This document shows, in pieces, positions 1 to 10,500 of a stretch of 64,000 nt of DNA. Every line of letters starts with the position of its first letter. Within the stretch, counting starts at the first letter, position 1. The position numbers and the translations under genes were made by a program. The DNA is taken from contig JACKQL020000046.1 of the NCBI GenBank assembly GCA_018296165.2, forward strand, positions 388,136 to 452,135, read 5' to 3'. The notes beneath the pieces were generated by a model that did not search any database, was not told the DNA's origin, and was given only the letters and a program-made list of their open reading frames with translations. The DNA is from Termitomyces sp. T153 (taxonomy: Eukaryota > Basidiomycota > Agaricomycetes > Agaricales > Lyophyllaceae).

Positions 1-427
1 GAACGGAAGTGCCGGGGACAGATGCGAGGAGGGTGGGGTCAAGATATGCAAGAGAGGGGTCAATGCCAGCAGCAATGGCAGCAGCCTCGAGAGCAACCTG
101 GGGGTTGGTGAGTGCTGTTGATGTAGAAGGGACGGAATCTTGTGAGGAGGCAGGATATTCTTGCGAGGCAGGTGCTAGAGGGTTGTTCCATGTCGTTTCT
201 TGGGTTTCGGCGTTGAAGAAGTAGTATGCGTTGTATTGCGGCGAGTATATAGCCTGCCATGGTGTTGGCTGCTGTGATTGCTCTTCATGGTCTGTTGTAG
301 TGGGCTTGTCGTCAGAAGAGGACTCCGAATGTTCATTGCGGTTGTCCACGGCTGCCTGCTCAGCGTCGTCTGCAGTGGGGGATGCTGTTTGCTGCTCGTG
401 TGGCTGCTGCGCGTCGGCGGAGGACAT
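1..427 (-). CDS. WW-domain protein, N-terminal part (partial at window edge)
   Basis: Reading the minus strand from the ATG at 427-425 gives 142 codons with no stop before the window edge, so this is the 5' part of a longer gene. The N-terminus (about residues 1-53) is acidic and rich in Ser, Gln and Glu, so probably disordered. Residues about 54-85 form a WW domain: PTPW with the first Trp at 57, a central aromatic run (YNAYYFFN), then ETTWNNPL with the second Trp at 80 and the closing Pro at 83. WW domains bind proline-rich or phospho-Ser/Thr-Pro ligands, and fungal ones are common in splicing, transcription and ubiquitin-ligase proteins. What follows is Ala/Ser-rich with no further recognised domain. 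The gene is divergent from the FHA gene. No intron is needed in the visible part. The product beyond 'WW protein' cannot be named. Confidence 0.8.
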   Translation of the reverse strand, partial: MSSADAQQPHEQQTASPTADDAEQAAVDNRNEHSESSSDDKPTTTDHEEQSQQPTPWQAIYSPQYNAYYFFNAETQETTWNNPLAPASQEYPASSQDSVPSTSTALTNPQVALEAAAIAAGIDPSLAYLDPTLLASVPGTSV

Positions 428-500
428 TGTGGTGAAAAGCACGTGGGTTAGGGTTGATCTGTTTGGCTCCCAGCGCTATCAAGAGCTGCCAGCTGCAGCC
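428..500. promoter_or_regulatory. 73-bp divergent intergenic region (bidirectional promoter)
   Basis: Only 73 bp separate the two start codons, so the WW and FHA genes must share a promoter. It holds a palindromic CACGTG at 440-445 (bHLH/Cbf1-type site), followed almost at once by GGGTTAGGGTT, a telomere-repeat-like TTAGGG motif of the kind bound by Tbf1/TRF-type factors. No TATA box is seen. Motifs are seen in the sequence; factor binding is inferred. Confidence 0.6.
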
Positions 501-3297
501 ATGCCCGCCCTCGTCCAGTCCATCTTTCCCGCTCTCTACCTCTATCCTCTCAACGACTCCTTCATCCCAAAACACATATCCCTCGCACACGGCCAGCGGA
601 TAAAAATTGGCCGTCAAACTAATGCAAAGACAGCTCCAAACGAGAAGAATGGATATTTTGACTCCAAGGTCCTGAGCAGGCAGCACGCAGAGGTCTGGGA
701 AGAGGGCGGCAAGGTACGCGACCCTTTTTCGGTCTATGAATGGGCTTTGACCGCTTGCAAACAAAGATTTTCATCAAAGACGTTAAGAGCTCAAATGGTA
801 CATTCATCAATGGCGACAGACTCAGTCCCGAAGGCATTGAATCAGACCCAAATGAACTCAAAAACGACGACATAGTGGTACGTAATTAGCTTTAACTACG
901 TCCGCCCTGTCCTCATTCATTTTCCAGGAATTTGGCATTGACATAGTCGGTGATGACAATAAAACTATCATTCACCACAAAGTCGCCGCCCGCGTCGTTT
1001 GCGTCTTCACCGAGCAGGATGTGCAGGTCGCGGCTCGCATAGAACAAATCAACCAGCACAGCGTGCAACAATACCAATCATCAGCGACACCTGGCCCATC
1101 ACATCCTGGCCCACACAGTACCCAACCTAACGGTGCTAGCTCGTCATTTCCTTTTGCCCCTGGCCAACAACGACGTCCGCAGATAGCGCAGCATGGCCTT
1201 GCGGGCATGGGTGGCATGGGTGGCAGTCTCCGGCCTCCTGGAAAGAGTGGCCTTACTTTTGATCATATCCTTAGTCGGCTCCAGGGTGAGCTTCAAAAGA
1301 GCCGTGAGACCGGATCCGAGCTTCATACACTCTCTGGCGCTATGAACGAAATACACGATACCCTGGGAGGAATTCTCGTCTGTCCTCTTCGTCTCTCTAC
1401 TGATCTCCTCTTCTGACCCTTCGCTCCAGCCTTCCAACCTTCCTTCATACCCATCAACTCTACCGTCTGTCCGTCCTTCACAACCACAGTTACAAGAACC
1501 TTCAGGACCAGCTTCCTCTTCAGTTTCGCCAGAACAGCCTGCTACCGCTCCGTCACCAGCTCTAACATCATCCGTACTGACAGACCTACAGGCGAAGCTT
1601 CACGAGACGCAGTCGTCGCTCTCAACTCACGTCGATAAGATCAGAGTCTTGGAGAGTGTATTTGCGGAGCAGGAAAGCATCAAACTTGAAGTGCGTGCAT
1701 TACGCGAGATGATGGAGATAAAACGCAGAGAAGCAGAGATTGGGGACGAACATCGCCATGAACCGCGTGGTGGGTTTGATGAAGAGGAGGATGAGGATGT
1801 GCCCGTGCATGACGACGATGACTCGAGAAGTGTTCGGACTATCGTGCCACATGAGCTCGAACGAGTGGATGAGGAGGACGAGGAGCAGCTTGCAGCAGCG
1901 GAGGACCATTACGAAGAACCAGCGACGTCAGAAGATGAGCATGAGAAAGAGGAATATGATCGGGAGGCACAGCTTGAGCTGGAGGCTCGGCATGAGCAGG
2001 CGGCGCTTCAAGGCGAAGAAGAGAGAAGACGGAGGAATGATGAGCTGGGCCGTCCTCGCACGCCGGAGCCTACGAACCTCGGTTTACGCAGTAGTGACGC
2101 CTTCGGTTCCCACCTACCCATCTCCAAGATGGTTGCGGCGCCCCGTCGTTCTTCCCCTTCTTCGCCCCTCTCCAAGGTTGCTGCATTTTCCACCAGTGGC
2201 GAGGAGGCGTTGGAACGAGTCTTACAGCAACTTGGCTCGCTCTTGACGCTCACCTCATCCCTAGAGACCCAGCATGCTGCGGCACAGTCCACCATATCTG
2301 TTCTTGAGAGTAAAGTCCAATCTCTTGAGGCCACGGTCAAGGCTACACAGGAGGCTGCCGCTGCCGCACAAGCACAAGCACAAGCACAAGTTCAGGCATC
2401 GCCTCCGGCTGTTCCTGCACCTCTACCCGCTATTGTGATGGAAGAGCGCGAGAGTCTCACAACAATGGTCACGGAGTGGAAGAAGGGCATGGAATGTCAG
2501 TGGAGCAGCGTCCGCGAGGATTGGGACAAGGAACGCGAACGACTGAACCAGGCGCGGGAGCAATTGGAAGGAAAGCTGCGGAGCATGGATTCTGGATTCG
2601 AGAAGCTGGGCGCCACCGCTGCAGCGCTCAAAGCGCAGCAGGAACAAATTGAACTCCGGCAAAAGGAGCAGTTGTTCGCGCTGGAGCAAAAGCAGCATGC
2701 CTCATTGGCGAATGGAGATGCAAAGTCCCACATTGGACTTGTAACCCCCCCTAGCCCTAGGAGTCTATCGTCAGACTCAAATCGCTCAAGACGGAAGCCA
2801 AGGAGGGGTAGGTCCAGGCAGCGATCGAGGAGTGCGTCGCCGGGGTCTGGAGATGATGACACAGATGCCACCCTTGCATCGGAGGAAGCGGATCCTTTCA
2901 AAGGCAAATCATCCGCGACGGGTTCGTTGATGGGTTCACTAAAAGCAAAGGTGAAGCCAGAAGATGTTTATGAGGTGCCAGAGGAAGAGGAGGATGGCGA
3001 CGACACTGTACTCGGAGTACGGTCAAAGAGCGGCGCGGAGACTCTAGCTACACCGGAGTCGTCTGTATATCTTCCTTCCAAGTCGAAGTCCACGAACGGG
3101 TCAGCGATAGGCGATAATGCAACATCTGTGAAGCCTGTCACACGTCGAGAAAGGGATCTTGTGCGTCATTTTCTTTCCCTTTTATCTGTTTCAAGAACTC
3201 ATTTATCTACTAGATTCAGCTCCAAACCGCCGTAGGAGTGTTAGTCCTTGGCGTTGCCGCCGCCGCCGTTCTCTGGCGGGTCAAGCCCGAAACATAA
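501..3297 (+). CDS. FHA-domain, coiled-coil, tail-anchored protein (Far9/Far10/Vps64 - SLMAP-like)
   Basis: Five exons with in-frame GT-AG junctions are inferred: 501-713, 767-877, 928-1377, 1430-3160 and 3214-3297, giving 862 codons plus stop. The introns are 50-53 bp. Residues about 10-130 form an FHA phosphothreonine-binding domain with GR at 37-38, SRQH at 59-62 and SSNGTFING at 79-87; the first intron lies inside it. A Gly/Pro/Gln-rich linker follows. Then come long charged, Gln/Glu/Ala-rich stretches compatible with coiled coils (about residues 300-420 and 490-640) and an RS/KR-rich, then acidic, low-complexity tail. The last exon encodes a hydrophobic segment (about 841-856, AVGVLVLGVAAAAVLW) followed by RVKPET, a typical C-terminal tail anchor. 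FHA plus coiled coil plus tail anchor is the layout of fungal Far9/Far10/Vps64 and animal SLMAP, STRIPAK subunits on ER or nuclear envelope membranes. The STRIPAK assignment is inference from architecture. Confidence 0.85.
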
Positions 3298-4192
3298 TGC
3301 TTTGCTATGGGCAATGGTATCTGGGATGGTCGGCGGCCCAAAAAAGCTTCTGCACAAAGTGCGTCACCGCGGAATCCATCGTCTTTTCATGATTTTTCAT
3401 TCGTTATTATTGTTGAGTCTTAATAGATGTCAGTGTTGTTTATCCATTTCCTGTTTATGAGCCATGAGTTACCTCTTTTTAATTATTTATCGATGACTGC
3501 AATAAATACATAATGCATCTGTTCACCTGGATCTACCACCTATCGAGCTTAATTCACCAGGAGATTGTCAACAGGGCTAATCTAGAGATATGACAAGCAA
3601 ATCGAATAAGAAAAAGAGTTGACCTATATTCAGTGCTCGACGTAAACGCGGGTCCCGGAGGTAAGGAGCGTTTTTGGAGGCCTCTGCGTGGACAAGCATG
3701 CATATCAAAGATATCAAGACACCAACGACCGTTCTTGGTTAAATGCCATTGTTTTGGCGGATGTTGAGTTGGGAATAGTAGGGCTCGAGGTCTTATCTAG
3801 GCATGTTACATGCAAGAGCCAGTCTTGCTTTTTTTTCCCCATTCGTGCAACGGTCTTGCACTTGTACCACCACCGTCAACAGTCAGGTTAGCACAGAGTC
3901 GCTCACTCACCGTATATCAGCAGTCTGATATCCTTACAGAGTAGTGATTATGTGACGTTTGCGTGAGTTACACGGTAACGTCGCACGAAGAGATATAGAA
4001 ACTATTGTAGACACGGGAAACTCAGTCTGTGTAGGATAGACTTATTTGATTAATGTGTACCTATTGTAGACACGGGAAACTGATGTACGTGAGTATGTAC
4101 TTTTAGTGTATGTGTTGAATCGGCTCACCTCAGTCTGTGTAGGATAGACTGAGGTGCGCCCGAGTTCCGATCCGTGTCTATATGTGCGCCCC
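3298..4192. other. Intergenic region downstream of the FHA gene
   Basis: This is host-like sequence with normal CpG content and no convincing gene; the short ORFs lack domains and codon bias. It presumably holds the 3' UTR of the FHA gene in its first 200-250 bp. Near its right end are interleaved repeats and a hairpin (separate entry). Homology to A-family repeat sequence starts near 4193. Confidence 0.6.
4002..4156. repeat. Interleaved direct repeats ending in a perfect 11-bp hairpin
   Basis: A 21-bp block (CTATTGTAGACACGGGAAAC plus T) occurs at 4002-4022 and 4061-4081. A 22-bp block (starting CTCAGTCTGTGTAGG) occurs at 4021-4042 and 4129-4150. The second copy of the latter is extended into a perfect inverted repeat, CACCTCAGTCT (4126-4136), loop GTGTAGGAT, AGACTGAGGTG (4146-4156). 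No transposon end was recognised around it. Confidence 0.8.
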
Positions 4193-5352
4193 TTCCTGGA
4201 AGAAAAGGGGAAAGTGACAATAAGAGACTGGGGGGACAAATGCAAACTAGTTGCTAGCCATAGTCACTAGCATCGCTAAGTTGAAGTAACACAAAGGGCA
4301 CCCATAGTCAGTACCACACAAAGTTGAAGACAAGGTCTGCAAGACTGTTGCTTGTCAGGGGATGTCCCACTTGGTTCCCCTTCTTCTTCTCCAGTTCTTG
4401 TCAGATTTCCCCCACTATAGTTTTCCTTCATTCTCCTTCTTTTTCCCTATCTATTGGTCCTAGTTTCAGCCCTCAGGCTCACCAGTTCTCTGTCAATAAT
4501 TCAGACAAGTGTGGCCCCTTTGACACTGCCAGTTGTTTCTCATGCTTCTGAAGCCTCTGAAGCATCACACCTGGCCTAGGGAATTCCCAGGCTTGTTCTC
4601 TTTGGATTTCCCTTTGCCAGGTGAGTAGTTATCTCAGTAGACACTGTACAGTACTGAATAGACTTTGGATTTTCCTTTGCCAGTTGTGTGATTGAGCCAC
4701 AGCCTCTGGAGGTTGCCCTTACATTGCTAAGTCATTGTCAATGGTGAGTGAAAGAGCAAAAAGAGATCTTAAGCTGGTAAGCTTAGAGCTAGAGAGGGGG
4801 AAACAGTACTCTGTTTGTTATTTTTTGGTCTCTATGTACAGGCAGTATTTATACTGTTCATAGGTATAGTATAAGAAAGGAATAGTAGTCACCACCAGCA
4901 ATGGTGTCTGCCAAAGTGTTTATGATACATACTAGGTGTCAGTCTGGTAACCAAGTAAAAAGTAAGCAAGGTCAATGTCTGATGTCAATACCTAAAGTGT
5001 AGATGCCATTCAAGGATGTTTGTCAAGAAAATGGTAGGTAAGAAATCACATGACTGTCAATATATCTGTTTTTGGAGAGGAGGTGGTGTTGTTGCTAGGA
5101 AAGTTGCTAGCAGTAGTCACTAAGAAAGGTCTTGGCCTTGTTGTTCTAGACCCAGAGTCCAGACTTCACATGATGCAGCTCATGATTGATAAGTCTCATA
5201 ATCACTAAAATCTTGTGCAAAGGCTACATTGTTCCAGACCTTGGGGCTAGGCCTCACATGCTGAGTGTTGTGACTTGTGCCATGTCAATATAATCAGCTG
5301 CTGTCAAATCAGAAATGCCAAAAATGGTGCTCAGCAACAAGTGGGTCCTATC
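4193..5352 (-). mobile_element. Family-A gypsy fragment: LTR plus start of the 5' leader
   Basis: Closely similar, in the same orientation, to 43330-44072 (the 5' LTR and leader of the large A element). The leader part is about 4193-4318 and the LTR about 4319-5352; the LTR is longer here because another LTR is inserted in it (4353-4723). The TATA-like AGTATTTATACTG region and the AAGCTGGTAAGCTTAGAG block are shared with the copies at 43.4-44.07 kb and, inverted, at 46.4-46.96 kb. The left side is cut off against host DNA and the right side abuts family-D integrase sequence, so the rest of this A copy has been deleted. Confidence 0.75.
4353..4723 (+). mobile_element. Solo LTR, diverged family-B type, TSD TTGCT
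   Basis: A 371-bp segment beginning TGTCAGGGGA and ending TTGCCCTTACA interrupts the A-family LTR. It is bracketed by the 5-bp duplication TTGCT at 4348-4352 and 4724-4728. The ends and the last 120 bp match B-family LTRs (CTTGTTCTCTTTGGATT, GGAGGTTGCCCTTACA), but the middle is different, so it is a related subfamily. No internal region is present. Confidence 0.85.
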
Positions 5353-5611
5353 TTCAGAGGGACTCAATTCTCCATTCAATGCCACCTATTTGTTGGCAAG
5401 TACCAAGTTGTTGACAGTAGCTGCCATTGGTATTCTGACATCCTCTGTGTCAATTGATGAGTCATTGGTTAAGGTCATCAAGAAGGGGTACAAGACTGAC
5501 CTTTAGTGTCTAAAGCTGACTGAAGCTGCTTATGGTATGTCCTCCTTGACCTGCAAGGATGGATTATGGTTCATTGGTTCCTGTTTAATGGTGCCCCAGG
5601 TTGGGGATGTC
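5353..5611 (+). pseudogene. Family-D gypsy pol remnant (linker before the integrase zinc finger)
   Basis: Plus-strand reading gives a stretch ending CKDGLWFIGS...VPQVGDV (one stop codon inside), the region immediately N-terminal to the integrase HHCC finger of gypsy elements. The reading continues after B1, at 11880, with HDSLEHFGFEEAYEVL, which proves that B1 interrupts D. Everything of D upstream of 5353 (gag, protease, RT, 5' LTR) is missing. Confidence 0.75.
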
Positions 5612-5979
5612 TGTTGGGGGACTTCTATTTCTGACCTCCACAGCTTGTTCCAGTGCCTCCACAGCTTGCTTGATGTCTCCAGGGCTCATTCCAGACCCCC
5701 AGAGATCTCTGGAGACTCATGGGACTTTCCATATTACCTGATTAGTCACTCCTCTAGGGTTAGGAGTAGCTCCAGTCTTCTGTATAGCTGTTCCCATGCC
5801 TCTGCTGCCTGCTGATGTGCTGCACCAAGTAGTGGGGATCCTTAGACTTGTTCTCTTTGGATTCCCCTCTGCTAGGTGATTAGCTACTGTTGTATCATTG
5901 TCTACTTGCTAATATACTTTGGATTCCTCTCTGCTAGCTGCATGACTCTGAGCTGCCACTACTGGAGGTTGCCCTTACA
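5612..5979 (+). repeat. 5' LTR of B1
   Basis: 368 bp, TGTTGGGGGACTT...TTGCCCTTACA, matching the 3' LTR at 11508-11874. It contains AGACTTGTTCT at 5844-5854, complementary to the sequence just inside the element (5982-5992); by analogy with Tf1 this would mark the RNA 5' end. Confidence 0.95.
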
Positions 5980-5981
5980 GC

Positions 5982-5992
5982 AGAACAAGTCT
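5982..5992 (+). promoter_or_regulatory. Putative self-priming primer-binding site of B1
   Basis: AGAACAAGTCT starts two bases after the 5' LTR and is the exact reverse complement of AGACTTGTTCT at 5844-5854 inside the LTR. Tf1/sushi-group elements prime reverse transcription by folding the first 11 nt of their own RNA onto such a site. The same pairing is present in B2 (26888-26898, one mismatch), B4 (51097-51107) and the B3 fragment. Confidence 0.75.
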
Positions 5993-6085
5993 CCAAAAAC
6001 TGGTCTGGAAGCTCCTCATAGCTACACAGAACCTCTGAGCCTCTATTTGTTGCTTCCCCACCAGGATTAAGCACTGTGGAGCTCT

Positions 6086-7298
6086 ATGTTGCAGCTTGCC
6101 AACTCAGACACCTCCTTGGAGGCTCTAGCCCTACAGGACAAAGCCTGGACCTGTCTGCTACACCTAGAAAATCAGGTGCAACTAATGCAATCATCTTTCA
6201 CCCACCACACAAATGAAATCTCCACCCTCCATCAAACCACAGATCATATCTCCCAATCACTCCAAGTGCTGCTCAAGCACCTACCTCCTATCTCCATACC
6301 TTCCCAGGTAGCAGAACCAACCCTGACTGCCCCTGTACTTGCCTCTGCAGCTCTGCTAACCCTACAACCACAGATTCCATGCCCTGCACTCCCAGACATG
6401 TATGATGGCACTTGTTCCAGTGGGGAATGCTTCCTCCAGTCCTGCCTCACCTACATCCACCTCAGCAGGGATGCCTTTGACTCTGATGCACTGAAAATAG
6501 CCTGGGTACTGTCCTATATAAAGACTGGATGTGCCTCCACCTACATGTTACAAGTCTTCCAATGCTCTGGAGGTGTTAGAAGTTTCCCAGACTGGGCCAC
6601 CTTTGAGAAGGACTTCTGAACAGAGTTTTTCCTGCTTGACCCTGCCAAAACCACTGCCTTGACACTATGTGACAGGGAGCAATATGGGCAAGGGAAGCAA
6701 ATGCTGGATGAGTACATCAACTCCTTCCAGGCACTAGTCAAGCAAGCTGCCTATCCCAATGGCCTTCAGCTATGCTTCACATTTCAGGATGGCCTGCACC
6801 CCATGCTGGTCAAACACATTGACAACCTTACAGAGGGCTGCCCAGATGATGAGAGGATTGCTTCATGGTATGAAGTAGCCTGGGATCAGTGGCAGCTCAT
6901 GGCAATTTGACAGGAGCTCCACCATGTGCACCTCATGCAGTGCCCTGTGCCAGTCACCAGCCTCTGGTACCTTGCACCTGCTTGCCCAGTGCCCACCCCA
7001 GCTCCAGCTATCCCTGTGCTGCACCCCCTGCTGCCAGGCATCCCCATGGATGTGGATGCAGCCTAACAGCTCTACACCATGGCACTATTGTGCCAGAGAT
7101 GTCAGAAGCCCAGGCACTTATTGTCCTTTGGGTCTGGAGGTATGCTACCTCTCTACAGCAGAGCAGGAGGAACTCCTGCAACTGTTGGCCTCAAAGGATG
7201 CCACCAGAGCTCTGCTGCCAGATGAGTCAATGCTGGAGTTGACCTTGGAGGAGATCAGCACTTGTGCATCACCCCAAGAGCTGGATGAGGATTTTTAG
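6086..7298 (+). pseudogene. B1 gag (broken)
   Basis: The ATG at 6086 opens a reading frame of 177 codons to a TGA, then continues in another frame (LCDREQYGQGKQMLDEYINSF, PNGLQLCFTFQDGLHPMLV), typical of a retrotransposon capsid domain. The nucleocapsid zinc knuckle near 7090-7130 is degraded to CARDVRSPGTYCPLG; the B4 copy keeps CQRCQKPGHFAQHC. The protein would have coated the retroelement RNA. Stops at 6617 and 6908 and a frame change make it non-functional. Confidence 0.85.
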
Positions 7299-7503
7299 TC
7301 AAGTGATGGATGAGGTGTACACCTCTGTTGCTGGGTACTAACAGGTTCTCTTGTCTGTCACTAGAAAATGAAATTGCCTTTTCTGATGCTCTTCATTCTA
7401 AGATAGAAGAACCTCAATGTCCCCCTCCAGACATACAAATACCAACTCTGGAGCTTCAGCCAAGTCTGCTGATGCCAGCTAGAGTCTGCTGGTGCCACCT
7501 CAC

Positions 7504-10500
7504 CTGGGCCCACTAAATGCCAGACAGTACATGGTGGCTTCAAGCCCATCTGCCAATTCACTGTGCCTTGATGTGGAAATTGAGACCATGGATGCCCAGC
7601 AAGCTCACAAAGTCACTGCTCTCCTAGATAGCAGAGCAATGAGACTGTTCTTGGACTCAGAGTTTGTCAAGCACCATGGCCTGACTATGCAGCCACTTCC
7701 CAGGCCCATTCCAGTCTTCAACATTGATGGAATGCCCAACAAAGCAGGTGCTATCAGCTCCATGGTTGACCTTGTCCTTCATTATTGAAATCATGTGGAG
7801 CATGCAGTCTTTGCCATCACCAGTTTGGCAAGCGGGATATGATTCTTGGTTTCACATGGCTCCTGTAAGGGGACAACCCTTATTAGGTAACTCTGACTCT
7901 ATTTGGCCTTAGTCATAGGTATAGCATCATCTCTAGCATATCTGATTGACCAGCTGCCAAGCTCCTGCACCCTCCAATCAGTAGTAGTCATCCCTTCATA
8001 GTTATTGGACCTTATTTCCCCTTTTGATGTATTGTTAGTCATTACTGTTTAGCATACCTGGGCTGCTTACCACATATAGCATTAGTCATAGCATAGCCAC
8101 AGATGTAGTATATAAACTGGTCTGCAGGATAGGATATCCTCAGACCAAACAATAGCAGTGTCTTCCAGGCCTATCCATTAGATTGACTATAAGAGCCCCA
8201 GTTACCTTAGCCTTGCTTGCTGCACTTGCCTGCTTGCCAGACTCTTAGCTGCTTTACTGCCCTTCAACTCTTGCTTGCCACCTGCATCACTTGTCATCAC
8301 TGGGTTTATCCACAGTTGCACTCAATCCCCTTACAGCTCCAGGAGCAAAACTCCAGGATGAACTGGGCCAAGGGCAAGGTAACAATGAGCCAGTGCTCTC
8401 ACAGGTGCTCTGCCTGTGCCACCAAGGCCAAGGAAGAATGCTGGGCTCAAGTTCAAGAATGCATAGCCATTTGCATGTGCTGTGCTGGCCCTTTCCCCTT
8501 TGCTGACCTAGACATCCTGGATCCCCTGCTCCTGGCATTCTCTCATAGAGAGGCCCTCTACAAGGACAACCAGAGCAGTGGCAGAGCCCTGGAGGAGAAT
8601 AAGAGCAGAGAGGAGTTTGGAGGCACACTTGATCCAGAGTTTCTGAATGAAGCAGTAGAGGTGGGGGACTGGATTTATGCCACCACCTTACATTTGCTAC
8701 TCTTTATTGCAGAGATTCAGGCTAGTCAGACCACATCCCAGCAACTGTCCTAGGCATTTGCTGCTAACTCCATGCCCTGGGAGTTTCACAACATTGTACC
8801 TCCCTACTTCCATGCATTTGAGGATGTGTTCTCCAAGGCCTCATTCAACTCACTCTTGGAGCACAAGCAGTGTGACCATGCCATCAAACTACTGCCCAAT
8901 TTTGCACTCTCCACCTATAAGGTCTACCCACTAGCATCCAAGGAGCAGGACAAACTTGATTCCTTCCTGCAAGAGAACCTAGACTCCAGTTGCATATGCC
9001 CCTCCAAATCTCTGATGGCTTCTCCAGTCTTCTTCATCAAGAAGAAGGACAGCTTGCTCTGACTGGTCCAGGACTACTGGGTTCTCAATGCCATGACTGT
9101 GAAGAACTGCTACCCTCTTCCCCCCTTCATCTCTGAGCTCATTAACAACCTCTGGGGTGTGCAGTACTTCACTAAACTGGATGTCTGGTAGGGCTACAAT
9201 AACATGCACATCCAGGAGGGAGACAAGTGGAAGGCTGCTTTCCAGACCAACCAGGGATTGTTCAAACCTCTTGTTATGTTCTTTGGACTCACCAATAGCC
9301 CAGCCACCTTCCAGACAATGATGAATGACATCTTCTGAGACCTCATTGCCAAAGGCATAGTGTGCATATACCTTGACAACATCCTCATCTACACCAAAAC
9401 ACTGGAAGAGCACTGCTGGATCATGCACCTCATCTTGGAACATCTCTGCCAGCACCAGCTCTACTTCAAACCAGAGAAGTGCAAGTTTGAACAGACCCAA
9501 ATCAAATGTCTGGGCCTGATCATTTCACATAGAACAGTAGAGATGGACCTGGTGAAGGTAGCAGTTGTTGTGGAATGGCCAGAGCCCAAGAATAAGAAGG
9601 AGGTGCAGGCTTTCCTAGGCTTTATGAACTTCTACTGGAGGTTCATCCAGGACTTCTTGCATCACACCCATCTGCTATTTGATCTCACTGGCAAGGATGT
9701 CACATGGAGATGGGGGCCTCTGGAGCAGATGGCCTTCAGCACTCTCAAGCACACAGTTACCTCCAGATCCATTCTCCTCATCTCAGACAATGACTTTCCC
9801 TTCTGAGTCAAAGCTAACAGCTCTGATTTTGCTACTGGGGCAGTTCTCTTGCAACAGTCCCTGGAAGATGGGAAGTGGCACCTGGTGGCTTTCTACTCCA
9901 AGAGCCTGAACACAGTAGAACAGAACTATGAGATCCATGACAAGGAGATGCTGGCCATCATCTGGTTGTTTGAGGAATGGTGGCATTTCCTGGAAGGTGC
10001 ATGGCATAAGTTTGAGGTCTGGACAGATCACAAGAACCTTGAGTACTTCCTGACAGCCAAGAAACTCAACCACCAACAAGCCTGATGCTCCTTCTATCTA
10101 GCCAACTTCAACTTCCTGCTGCACCACAAGCCAGGCCAGAGTATGGGACAACCAGATGCCCTGTCCTGGAGAGCAGAACATAGCACTGGAGGGGAGGACA
10201 ATAGCAACATTGTGCTCCTCTGGCCCAAACTGTTTGTGATCCAAGCTATGGAAGGTCTAGCCATTGATGGAGCAGAGGTAGACATCCTCCAGGACATCTG
10301 GCAGGGCAACCAGGATGGTCAGCAGAAGGAAATTGTCACTCAGGCAGCTAGGGCACTGAAATTGGGGCATATCACAGGTGCCAAATTGGTCTGTGCAGAC
10401 AAATGGGCTCTCTGAGATGGTTTCTTGACTTTTTGGGATTGTATCTATATGCCCAATGTTCCAGAGCTCCACTAGAGGATTGTGGAGCAACACTATGACT

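Noticed and set aside
1740..2246. 168-codon plus-strand ORF with Met/Arg-rich product
   Set aside because: A frame-shifted shadow of the large FHA-protein exon.
4319..5352. Intact solo LTR of family A with its own target duplication
   Set aside because: The copy continues into leader sequence to about 4193, so it is a deletion remnant rather than a solo LTR, and no flanking duplication was found.
7864..8335. Intron or extra protease domain in B1
   Set aside because: The TG...CA ends and the exact GCTCC duplication show it is an inserted solo LTR, absent from B2 and B4.
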